From contig NZ_OCMZ01000001.1 in assembly GCF_900215485.1 (NCBI RefSeq), positions 1,612,001 through 1,676,000 on the forward strand: DNA of 64,000 nucleotides, written 5' to 3'. This document shows, one piece after another, positions 57,659 to 64,000 of the stretch; positions within the stretch are counted from its first letter, which is position 1, and the number at the start of each line of letters is the position of its first letter. The notes beneath the pieces are model-generated. The model did not search any database, was not told where the DNA came from, and worked only from the letters and a program-made list of their open reading frames with translations. The position numbers and the translations under genes are program-made. Source of the DNA: Nitrosovibrio sp. Nv4. Its GTDB lineage: Bacteria; Pseudomonadota; Gammaproteobacteria; Burkholderiales; Nitrosomonadaceae.

Positions 57659-58366
57659 ATGAGCTATCGCATGACACTAGCCCTAGCCGCAGCAGCCATG
57701 TTTGCGGTTATATCCGGGAGCGCGAGCGCCCAGTCGTTTGAAGGCCGCAAGAAATGCAGTTCCTGTCACAAGAGCCAGGCGCAATCATGGGGTGATACGG
57801 CGCACGCCAAGGCCATGGAATCGTTAAAGCCCAACACCAAGGCCGAGGCCAAGAAGAAGGCCAAGCTCGATCCCGCCAAGGACTACACCAAGGACAAGGA
57901 TTGCGTCGGCTGCCATGTTGACGGCTGGGGCAAGGAAGGCGGCTACACGCTTGATGACCCGAGCAAATTCACCACCGGCGTGGGCTGCGAATCCTGCCAC
58001 GGTCCCGGCTCCAAGTATCGCGGCATCCACCGCAAGGCCGGGGCCGCCTTCGAGAAATCGAAGAAGACCGCCCCGCGCCAGACCCTGGCCGACGCCGGAC
58101 AGGACTTCGCCTTTGAAGAGAGCTGCAATGCCTGCCACCTGAACTACGAAGGCAGCCCATGGAAGGGTGCGAAGAAGCCCTACACGCCTTTCACCCCGGC
58201 GGTGGACAAGAAATACACCTTCGACTTCGACAAATACGTGAAGGACACCAAGGCCATGCACGAGCACTACAAGCTGGACGGCACCTTCACGGGGGATCCG
58301 AAGTTCAAGTATCATGACGAGTTCCAGTCCAAGGCGAAGGTTGGCGAGAAAGGCTCGGAAGACTAA
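57659..58366 (+). CDS. cycA: cytochrome c554, tetraheme electron acceptor of HAO
   Basis: Periplasmic tetraheme cytochrome accepting electrons from HaoA. It is 235 residues with a signal peptide ending ASA after residue 24 and four CxxCH sites at Cys33, 82, 110 and 156. The lysine-rich composition suits docking to HAO. AAAGGAG precedes the ATG closely. The stop overlaps the cycB start by one base (TAATG), so c554 and cM552 are translated together. Confidence 0.97.
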   Translation: MSYRMTLALAAAAMFAVISGSASAQSFEGRKKCSSCHKSQAQSWGDTAHAKAMESLKPNTKAEAKKKAKLDPAKDYTKDKDCVGCHVDGWGKEGGYTLDDPSKFTTGVGCESCHGPGSKYRGIHRKAGAAFEKSKKTAPRQTLADAGQDFAFEESCNACHLNYEGSPWKGAKKPYTPFTPAVDKKYTFDFDKYVKDTKAMHEHYKLDGTFTGDPKFKYHDEFQSKAKVGEKGSED

Positions 58367-58977
58367 TGGGCATAAAGGCAGGCGGCACCCTGCTCACGGG
58401 TGCAATACTTGGGATCGTCATGGTGGCGGTGGTATTCGGCGGCGAGGCCGCCGTCTCCACCACCGAATTCTGCACGAGCTGTCATTCCATGACCTATCCG
58501 GCGGAGGAGCTGAGAAGCTCCTCGCACTATGGCGCCCTGGGGGCAAACCCGGGCTGCAAGGATTGCCACATCCCGCAGGGCTTCAAGAACTTCCACCTGG
58601 CGGTGGCGACCCATGTGGTGGATGGGGCGCGTGAGTTGTACATGGAGTTTGCCGAGGACTATTCCACAGTAGAGAAATTCAACGAGCGCAGGCTGATCAT
58701 GGCGCACGATGCGCGCATGAACCTGAAGAAATGGGATAGCCGCACCTGCCGCGAATGCCACAGGAATCCGCAGCCGCCGGGGTCCGACGCCAAGGCGGCG
58801 CACAAGAAGATGGAGACCGAAGGTGCTACCTGCATCGACTGCCATCAGAACCTGGTGCACAAGGAAGCCCCCGAAACCGACCTCAACGAGAGCATCAAGC
58901 AGGGCAAGCTGGTCCTCAAAACCGCATCGAAGGATGAGGACGAGGAGGATGAAGAGGATGAGGATGAGGAGGAGTGA
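58366..58977 (+). CDS. cycB: cytochrome cM552, NapC/NirT-type tetraheme quinone reductase
   Basis: Membrane-anchored tetraheme cytochrome that passes electrons from c554 to ubiquinone. It is 203 residues: an N-terminal helix (about 6-27), then CxxCH sites at Cys36, 64, 128 and 156, in the NapC/NirT pattern (EFCTSCHSM, GCKDCHIP). It ends in an extremely acidic tail (DEDEEDEEDEDEEE). The tail could be a docking surface for the basic c554. It closes the hao cluster. Confidence 0.97.
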   Translation: MGIKAGGTLLTGAILGIVMVAVVFGGEAAVSTTEFCTSCHSMTYPAEELRSSSHYGALGANPGCKDCHIPQGFKNFHLAVATHVVDGARELYMEFAEDYSTVEKFNERRLIMAHDARMNLKKWDSRTCRECHRNPQPPGSDAKAAHKKMETEGATCIDCHQNLVHKEAPETDLNESIKQGKLVLKTASKDEDEEDEEDEDEEE

Positions 58978-59070
58978 GTTGATAGATGGAGTCTGACCCA
59001 TCCCGCTGTTCGTTCAGAATCAGTGTTTTGGTGATCTGCAGATAAATTCGCGTCACATCAATTAACGGTA

Positions 59071-59109
59071 CCTAAAGCTGGATTCGCCGCCAGCAAGTCC
59101 AGCTTTAGG
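59071..59109 (+). terminator. 12-bp hairpin downstream of cycB
   Basis: CCTAAAGCTGGA (59071-59082) pairs perfectly with TCCAGCTTTAGG (59098-59109) around a 15-base loop, about 95 bases after cycB. It lacks a T-run. It may end or stabilise the hao cluster mRNA. Confidence 0.5.
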
Positions 59110-59388
59110 TCTGACTGCTATCGTAATAAACCGCTATTATCTATTTTTTGGATTCTGCCTACGACCACTTGATTAAGGGAAACCCACCGAAATAGCGCTG
59201 ATTACGGTGCTGCGGGAGTTCTGCCCGATAATCGGGCGTCAGATTGTAAACTTGTCTGCAGGCGGACTTTTCGAAGCTGAATAAGCGCCAATCGGAATGT
59301 TTTAAACGAAGATCCTCTCATTATTGACCCTCCGTTTGTCAATCCTTGAATAGGCCAAGGGCTTATCCCGGCCTTTATGCCATTTCAA

Positions 59389-59421
59389 TGTCACAAAACT
59401 GTAATATACCCCGCGTAATAT
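59389..59421 (+). promoter_or_regulatory. Pho box and -10 of pstC
   Basis: TGTCAC (59389) and TGTAAT (59400) as direct repeats 11 bases apart with an A-rich spacer (TGTCACAAAACTGTAAT), the PhoB-site pattern, followed ten bases later by TAATAT (59416-59421). A Pho box replacing the -35 is the normal layout of phosphate-starvation promoters. Confidence 0.72.
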
Positions 59422-59483
59422 GTAACCTGCTCAGGGAACGTTCCTTTTAAAATGCATTGCCGGCAACAGCACAGTCCGACGAA

Positions 59484-60392
59484 ATGACTCAGCCTAAAAG
59501 ACTCGGATATAGCTATCGCCGTCATCTGGGTGAGCGTTTTATTGAAGCGTTGCTGTTCCTGATGGCGTTTGTCTCGGTGGCGATCACCATTGCTATCGTC
59601 GCGATGCTGGTTAAAGAGTCGATTGTGTTTTTTGAACACGTTTCGCTTTGGGAATTTTTCACCGATACCGAGTGGACGCCGTTGTTCGATAACGCACACT
59701 ACGGCATACTCCCTCTGATTTCCGGTACGGTAGTAAGTTCTTCCGTCGCGCTTCTGGTTGCCATTCCCCTGGGCACGATTACTGCGATATATCTTTCGGA
59801 ATTTGCGCCTTTCGCTGTTCGAGAAATGGCCAAGCCATTTCTCGAGTTGTTGGGCGGTGTCCCGACTGTCGTGTACGGTTATTTCGCATTATTGTTTGTG
59901 ACACCCCTACTGCAGAAAATATTTCCCGAATTGCCTGGCTTCAGTCTTCTTTCCGCAGGGTTGGTGATGGGCATCATGATCATTCCCTATGTGAGTTCCA
60001 TGGCTGAAGACGCGATGCGTGCCGTACCCATGCACTTGCGTGAAGGTTCTTATGCGATGGGCGCGACCCGATTCCAGACGGCTATCAGGGTAGTGATGCC
60101 CGGCGCGTTTTCGGGCATAGCCGCTGCCTACATTCTCGGAATTTCCCGGGCGGTGGGCGAGACGATGGTGGTGGCTATCGCCGCTGGCATGCAGCCAAAT
60201 CTTACCTGGAATCCGATGGAGCCAGCAGCTACCATTACCGCTTATATCGTTCAGGTAAGTCTAGGCGATCTGCCCCATGGTAGCATTGGTTATCAGACTA
60301 TTTTTGCCGCTGGGCTTACGCTACTGCTGTTAACGTTGATATTCAATATCATCGGCCATGTTCTGCGTAAACGTTACCGTGAAGTATATTAA
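59484..60392 (+). CDS. pstC: phosphate ABC transporter permease PstC
   Basis: Inner-membrane channel subunit of the high-affinity phosphate importer, 302 residues with about six helices. The ABC-permease EAA loop is visible as REGSYAMGATRFQTAIRVVMPGAFSGI. ATG 59484 is chosen over TTG 59457. It follows a Pho box. The phosphate-binding protein gene pstS, usually first in this operon, is not upstream. Confidence 0.95.
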   Translation: MTQPKRLGYSYRRHLGERFIEALLFLMAFVSVAITIAIVAMLVKESIVFFEHVSLWEFFTDTEWTPLFDNAHYGILPLISGTVVSSSVALLVAIPLGTITAIYLSEFAPFAVREMAKPFLELLGGVPTVVYGYFALLFVTPLLQKIFPELPGFSLLSAGLVMGIMIIPYVSSMAEDAMRAVPMHLREGSYAMGATRFQTAIRVVMPGAFSGIAAAYILGISRAVGETMVVAIAAGMQPNLTWNPMEPAATITAYIVQVSLGDLPHGSIGYQTIFAAGLTLLLLTLIFNIIGHVLRKRYREVY

Positions 60393-60498
60393 AATTATCA
60401 ACCAAGATCGTTACTTGTACTCACAATTAGCCCCATGTGCTTTCCTTGTATTCCTGACTTGCCGATGAGCAGGTTTATCTCTTTCCCCGGGCCAGTTG

Positions 60499-61422
60499 AT
60501 GAGGGATAAAAACCTGGGCGAGATCCGTGCCATCATTGCACGCCATAAGTTGTGGGACTTGATTTTCATGATCGTCGGCATATTTGCGCTGATGATTGCG
60601 GTACTGACATTCATGGCTTTATTCGCTCACATGCTTATCGACGGGCTCCCGCGTTTGTCCTGGGATTTTTTTACGTCCTTTCCATCGCGTCGCCCCGGGT
60701 CAGCAGGCATACTTTCCGCCTGGGTGGGTACAACTCTGGTCATGCTGGTAACAGCCGCGGCGGCCGTGCCAATGGGCATCGGCGCGGGGATTTATCTGGA
60801 AGAATATGCGTCCAAAAATATCATTACCGAAATCATCGAAATCAATGTTACCAATCTTGCTGGCGTTCCATCCATTATCTACGGACTGCTGGCGTTAAGC
60901 CTCTTTGTACATCAATTCGGGTTTGGTCAAAGTATTCTTTCGGCCGGCCTGGCGTTGGCATTATTGATCCTGCCAGTGGTGATCGTGGCGACCCGAGAGG
61001 CGATACGCGCCATTCCCGTGGTCATCCGCGAGGGCGCCTACGCACTTGGCGCGACCAAATGGCAGACCGTTTCGGATCATCTGCTTCCTTATTCCGCGGC
61101 CGGTATTTTAACTGGCGTTATTATTGGCCTGGCTCGCGCTATTGGCGAAACAGCGCCGATCATCACTATTGGCGCGCTGACTTTTATCGCTTTTTTGCCG
61201 CCGTCGCCAGTGAAAGCCGAGTTTCCTTTTGTATCCTTCGAGTGGCTGATGGCGCCATTCACCGTAATGCCAATCCAGATGTTCAACTGGGTATCGCGGC
61301 CCGAAGAAGCGTTTCAGATTAATGCCGCGGCGGCAGGGTTGGTGCTGGTAGTGATGACCCTTGCCATGAATGCAATTGCCATCTATTTACGCTACCGTAT
61401 GCGCAAGAATCTCAAATGGTAG
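60499..61422 (+). CDS. pstA: phosphate ABC transporter permease PstA
   Basis: Second permease subunit, 307 residues. The EAA loop reads [30 protein letters not shown] and the family segment [15 protein letters not shown] is conserved. ATG 60499 is used; a TTG one codon earlier also opens the frame. It overlaps pstB by 7 bases and lies about 105 bases after pstC. Confidence 0.95.
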   Translation: MRDKNLGEIRAIIARHKLWDLIFMIVGIFALMIAVLTFMALFAHMLIDGLPRLSWDFFTSFPSRRPGSAGILSAWVGTTLVMLVTAAAAVPMGIGAGIYLEEYASKNIITEIIEINVTNLAGVPSIIYGLLALSLFVHQFGFGQSILSAGLALALLILPVVIVATREAIRAIPVVIREGAYALGATKWQTVSDHLLPYSAAGILTGVIIGLARAIGETAPIITIGALTFIAFLPPSPVKAEFPFVSFEWLMAPFTVMPIQMFNWVSRPEEAFQINAAAAGLVLVVMTLAMNAIAIYLRYRMRKNLKW

Positions 61423-62225
61423 AGAATTTGGCCGGCGAAAATTCTACTGTCGATGCCCCGCATGCTCAGTACAAGTCAGAAGTCAGAAACCTGAGTTTTT
61501 ATTATGGCGCCTTCTCCGCGCTTAAAAACGTCAATATGATGTTGCATGAAAAAAAGGTGACGGCACTAATCGGCCCATCCGGATGCGGCAAATCCACGTT
61601 TCTACGCTGCTTCAACCGTATGCACGACCTTTACCCCGGGAATCGTTACGTGGGCGAAATCATTTTGCATCCCGACAATATCAATATACTTTCCCGTGAT
61701 GTCGATCCGATTGAAGTACGGATGCGCATCAGCATGGTATTTCAGAAGCCGAATCCTTTCCCGAAGTCCATTTACGAGAATGTTGCTTATGGTTTGCGGG
61801 TGCGGGGCGTCAGACAGCGTGCCGTACTGGACGAGAAAGTGGAGGAAGCGCTGCGCGGCGCAGCGCTATGGGACGAAGCGAAAGATCGCCTGAATCAACC
61901 TGCCTATAATCTTTCCGGTGGTCAGCAGCAACGCCTGTGCATCGCACGGGCGCTTGCAACCGATCCAGAAATCCTGTTGTTCGACGAACCTACTTCCGCG
62001 CTTGACCCGATTGCTACAGCCAGCATTGAGGAACTCATCACTGACCTGAAAGATAAGGTTACGATTCTCATCGTTACCCACAATATGCAGCAGGCGGCAC
62101 GTGTTTCGGATTACACCGCTTATATGTATCTTGGTGAGATTATTGAGTTTGATGTTACTGACACGATTTTCATCAAACCCAAAAATAAACAGACGGAAGA
62201 TTACATTACCGGACGTTTCGGATAG
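61416..62225 (+). CDS. pstB: phosphate ABC transporter ATP-binding protein PstB
   Basis: ATPase of the phosphate importer, 269 residues. Walker A is GPSGCGKST (53-61), the ABC signature [15 protein letters not shown] and Walker [13 protein letters not shown] are intact. The phoU regulator gene that usually follows is absent; tpiA comes next after about 240 bases. Confidence 0.97.
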   Translation: MVENLAGENSTVDAPHAQYKSEVRNLSFYYGAFSALKNVNMMLHEKKVTALIGPSGCGKSTFLRCFNRMHDLYPGNRYVGEIILHPDNINILSRDVDPIEVRMRISMVFQKPNPFPKSIYENVAYGLRVRGVRQRAVLDEKVEEALRGAALWDEAKDRLNQPAYNLSGGQQQRLCIARALATDPEILLFDEPTSALDPIATASIEELITDLKDKVTILIVTHNMQQAARVSDYTAYMYLGEIIEFDVTDTIFIKPKNKQTEDYITGRFG

Positions 62226-62467
62226 ATTCATATACCGATCTATCGATAAGTTTCTTTTTGCCGTGTTGACCGACGCGCTCCGCTGGCTCTTCCGTCGGCT
62301 CTTCCATACCCACGGCTATCCCTACACCATTTTTGTCTGCTTGTCTTCGCCCACGTCGTTTTATTTTCTTCGGGGCTTTTGTTCTCGGGCGATGTTGTTA
62401 GTCGTGATTGACCCCGTATTCATTCACGGGTAACATTCGCAGCTTTCAAGTCAAAGGCGGCTCCTTT

Positions 62468-63229
62468 ATGGCTATGCGTTCGAAGCTGGTTGCGGGTAAC
62501 TGGAAAATGCACGGCGGAACGATACAGAATCGGGAGCTGCTTGATGCGATTGTTGCCGGAACGGAAGGGCTGAGCGGGGTTGGTCTAACCGTCTGTGTGC
62601 CTTATCCCTATCTTTCGCAGGCGCAGTCGGTATTGCAGCATTCCGCTGTTTCCTGGGGCGCTCAGAACTTGAGTCAGCATGACAAAGGCGCTTATACGGG
62701 CGAAGTTTCGGCGGCCATGTTAACGGATTTCGGCTGTCGCTACGTCATTGTCGGTCACTCGGAACGCCGCGCATTGTATGGTGAGGATAATCATACCGTA
62801 GCGCTGAAATTCAAGGCGGCGCAGACAGCCGGCCTGATACCTGTTCTGTGCATTGGCGAAACCCTTGATCAGCGCGAGGCCGCGGTTACCGAGCAGGTGG
62901 TGGCAGAGCAACTGGACGCGGTAATTGACCTGATGGGGATAGATGCACTGGCGAGGTCTGTACTTGCTTATGAGCCTGTATGGGCTATCGGTACCGGTAA
63001 AACCGCTACACCGCAGCAGGCCCAGGACGTACATGGATTCATTCGCAGCAGAATCGCCGCTAATAATCGCGGGGTTGCTACTGAACTGCAAATTCTTTAT
63101 GGCGGCAGCGTCAAAGCGAGCAATGCTGCGGAACTATTTGCCATGCCCGACATTGATGGGGGTCTGATTGGCGGTGCTTCACTTGTTGCCGATGAATTCA
63201 TCACCATCTGTCGCGCGGCTAAAAACTAA
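62468..63229 (+). CDS. tpiA: triosephosphate isomerase
   Basis: Interconverts dihydroxyacetone phosphate and glyceraldehyde 3-phosphate; needed in the Calvin cycle as well as glycolysis. It is 253 residues with KLVAGNWKMHG at the start, the catalytic His in IVGHSERRALYGE and Glu in LAYEPVWAIGTGK. AAAGGCGG precedes the ATG; Met3 is a possible alternative start. The tpiA-secG-tRNA-Leu-nuo order is widely conserved in proteobacteria. Confidence 0.97.
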   Translation: MAMRSKLVAGNWKMHGGTIQNRELLDAIVAGTEGLSGVGLTVCVPYPYLSQAQSVLQHSAVSWGAQNLSQHDKGAYTGEVSAAMLTDFGCRYVIVGHSERRALYGEDNHTVALKFKAAQTAGLIPVLCIGETLDQREAAVTEQVVAEQLDAVIDLMGIDALARSVLAYEPVWAIGTGKTATPQQAQDVHGFIRSRIAANNRGVATELQILYGGSVKASNAAELFAMPDIDGGLIGGASLVADEFITICRAAKN

Positions 63230-63247
63230 ATCATTTTGGAGTAGGTT

Positions 63248-63628
63248 TTGGAAACAGTCATCTGGGTACTACACCTCTTGTCGGCCGTGAGCGTAATTGT
63301 TCTGGTTCTGCTGCAACACGGTAAAGGGGCTGATATGGGCGCCGCCTTCGGCAGCGGTTCTTCAGGAAGCCTGTTTGGCGCCAGCGGCTCGGCAAATTTC
63401 CTGAGCAGGACCACCGGTGTGCTGGCCGCAGTATTTTTTATGACCAGTCTGGGGCTAACCTATCTTTCCAGCCACAAGACGGAAGACGGGGGAGTCATGG
63501 ATAAAGAAGTGCCCGTGCAGTCGGACAAGCCCGTTCAGCCGACTCAGCAGCCCGCGGAGTCCTCACAGGCTGCCCCTGAAATTCCCGCGGATGGAGGAGC
63601 TTCCAAAGCTACAGAAATACCGGAATAG
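63248..63628 (+). CDS. secG: preprotein translocase subunit SecG
   Basis: Small accessory subunit of the SecYEG channel, 126 residues, starting from TTG behind GGAG. Two membrane helices flank GKGADMGAAFGSGSSGSLFGASGSANFLSRTT, the Gly/Ser-rich SecG signature. The tail is hydrophilic and Pro/Gln-rich. Confidence 0.95.
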   Translation: METVIWVLHLLSAVSVIVLVLLQHGKGADMGAAFGSGSSGSLFGASGSANFLSRTTGVLAAVFFMTSLGLTYLSSHKTEDGGVMDKEVPVQSDKPVQPTQQPAESSQAAPEIPADGGASKATEIPE

Positions 63629-63672
63629 TTTAATGATGAGTTAATCGAGCTTTAATGATGAGTTGATTGAAC
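63629..63672 (+). repeat. 22-base tandem duplication after secG
   Basis: TTTAATGATGAGTT begins both units (63629-63650 and 63651-63672), 19 of 22 bases identical. The second copy runs into a TTGATTG-AA-CAATCAA hairpin (63663-63678). It directly follows the secG stop and precedes the tRNA gene by 60 bases. Confidence 0.75.
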
Positions 63673-63732
63673 AATCAATTAAAGCTGCGTTCTAATCAAG
63701 ATTATGCTTCTGACCGGAACTCGAATTAAGCC

Positions 63733-63817
63733 GCCGACGTGGTGAAATTGGTAGACACGCCGTCTTGAGGGGGCGGTGGCGAAAGCTGTGCGAGTTCGAC
63801 TCTCGCCGTCGGCACCA
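63733..63817 (+). tRNA. tRNA-Leu (anticodon GAG)
   Basis: 85-base class II tRNA. The 7-bp acceptor stem GCCGACG/CGTCGGC, a TTCGACTC T-loop, a long variable arm and encoded CCA (63815-63817) are all present. The anticodon stem CCGTC/GGCGG frames loop TTGAGGG, so the anticodon GAG is at 63767-63769, reading CUC/CUU. Lies between secG and nuoA as in many proteobacteria. Confidence 0.97.
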
Positions 63818-63900
63818 TTGAAATGGAATAAGCGGAGAATCAGGTCACACACATGAGTAGAGGTGTGCCTGCTTCTCCAGCTCTATACTTTTGATTGCAT

Positions 63901-64000
63901 ATGCTCGAAAATTACTTTCCCATTCTGCTGTTCATTTTGCTTGGTCTTGCCGTAGGCGCCTTGGCCATGGGGTTTGGCTGGTTATTTGGTCCAAACCGTC
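63901..64000 (+). CDS. nuoA: NADH-quinone oxidoreductase subunit A, N-terminal part
   Basis: The first 33 codons of NuoA: MLENYFPILLFILLGLAVG, the first membrane helix, then LAMGFGWLFGPNR. The gene runs off the right edge. As first subunit of complex I it suggests the nuo operon continues beyond; in ammonia oxidisers complex I is thought to run backwards to reduce NAD with quinol. Confidence 0.9.
   Translation, partial: MLENYFPILLFILLGLAVGALAMGFGWLFGPNR

Larger units (their letters stand above)
58978..59483 (+). other. intergenic region between cycB and pstC
   Basis: About 505 bases. It contains a long hairpin at 59071-59109, a short GCCCGA/TCGGGC hairpin at 59223-59237 and the Pho box promoter at 59389-59421. 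I see no gene, and no transposase remnant that I could support. Confidence 0.5.

Noticed and set aside
59160..59290. Transposase remnant between cycB and pstC
   Set aside because: No frame gives a transposase-like peptide and no flanking inverted repeats were found; the short GCCCGA hairpin alone is not enough.

Overview
The window reads as a chromosomal segment of an ammonia-oxidising betaproteobacterium, most likely Nitrosospira or a close relative in the Nitrosomonadaceae. The decisive evidence is a complete hydroxylamine oxidation cluster at 54505-58977: haoA (octaheme hydroxylamine oxidoreductase), haoB, cycA (cytochrome c554) and cycB (cytochrome cM552). The species is inferred from gene content, not from a database match. 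No prophage, insertion sequence, CRISPR array or rRNA operon was seen.

Layout. 1-6600: the end of a DUF423 gene, a THUMP-type RNA methyltransferase, dsbB and htpX, then mlaA and murJ on the minus strand, then rpsT. 6650-11290: a slipin/nfeD pair and an Orn/Lys/Arg decarboxylase. 11290-15470: argD, argF, argG and yajQ. 15500-19340 (minus): a GATase, a fecR remnant, exbD, exbB, tonB and a thioredoxin-like protein. 19340-20115 is a long regulatory gap with a striking pair of palindromes. 20116-21990: an ECF-like sigma factor with DUF3619, DUF3106 and RDD genes. 22140-28630 (minus): tldD, a nitrilase-family amidase and the giant AsmA-like yhdP. 28850-35130: glnE, ilvE, a small zinc-finger protein, a phosphomannomutase/phosphoglucomutase and a tyrosine phosphatase. 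35215-42011: rne, rluC, sppA, an RsmI-like methylase and maf. 42030-49770: yceD-rpmF-plsX-fabH-fabD-fabG-acpP-fabF-mltG, a textbook fatty-acid operon. 50080-53990: a malyl-CoA lyase and malate-CoA ligase module plus a small membrane protein. 54500-58980: hao cluster. 59380-62225: Pho-box-led pstC-pstA-pstB. 62468-64000: tpiA, secG, tRNA-Leu(GAG) and the start of nuoA.

How the genes work together. HaoA oxidises the hydroxylamine produced by ammonia monooxygenase, c554 collects the electrons and cM552 passes them to the quinone pool. The nuoA start at the right edge opens the complex I operon, which in these lithotrophs is thought to run in reverse to make NADH. The malate-CoA ligase/malyl-CoA lyase pair would interconvert malate with glyoxylate plus acetyl-CoA, which is an unusual capacity to find beside the energy genes of an autotroph. 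Arginine synthesis, GlnE and the decarboxylase link nitrogen assimilation to polyamines.

Regulatory sites read directly from the sequence include a sigma-32-type promoter before htpX, sigma-70 promoters before rpsT, yceD and haoA, a Pho box before pstC, and bidirectional terminators between two convergent gene pairs. TTG start codons are frequent (maf, plsX, fabF, mtkA, haoB, secG, probably rluC and yhdP). The best leads for something undescribed are the paired 17-bp palindromes at 19694-19731, the repeat-rich leader before cycA, the C4 module beside hao with its small coiled-coil membrane protein, and the truncated fecR beside tonB.
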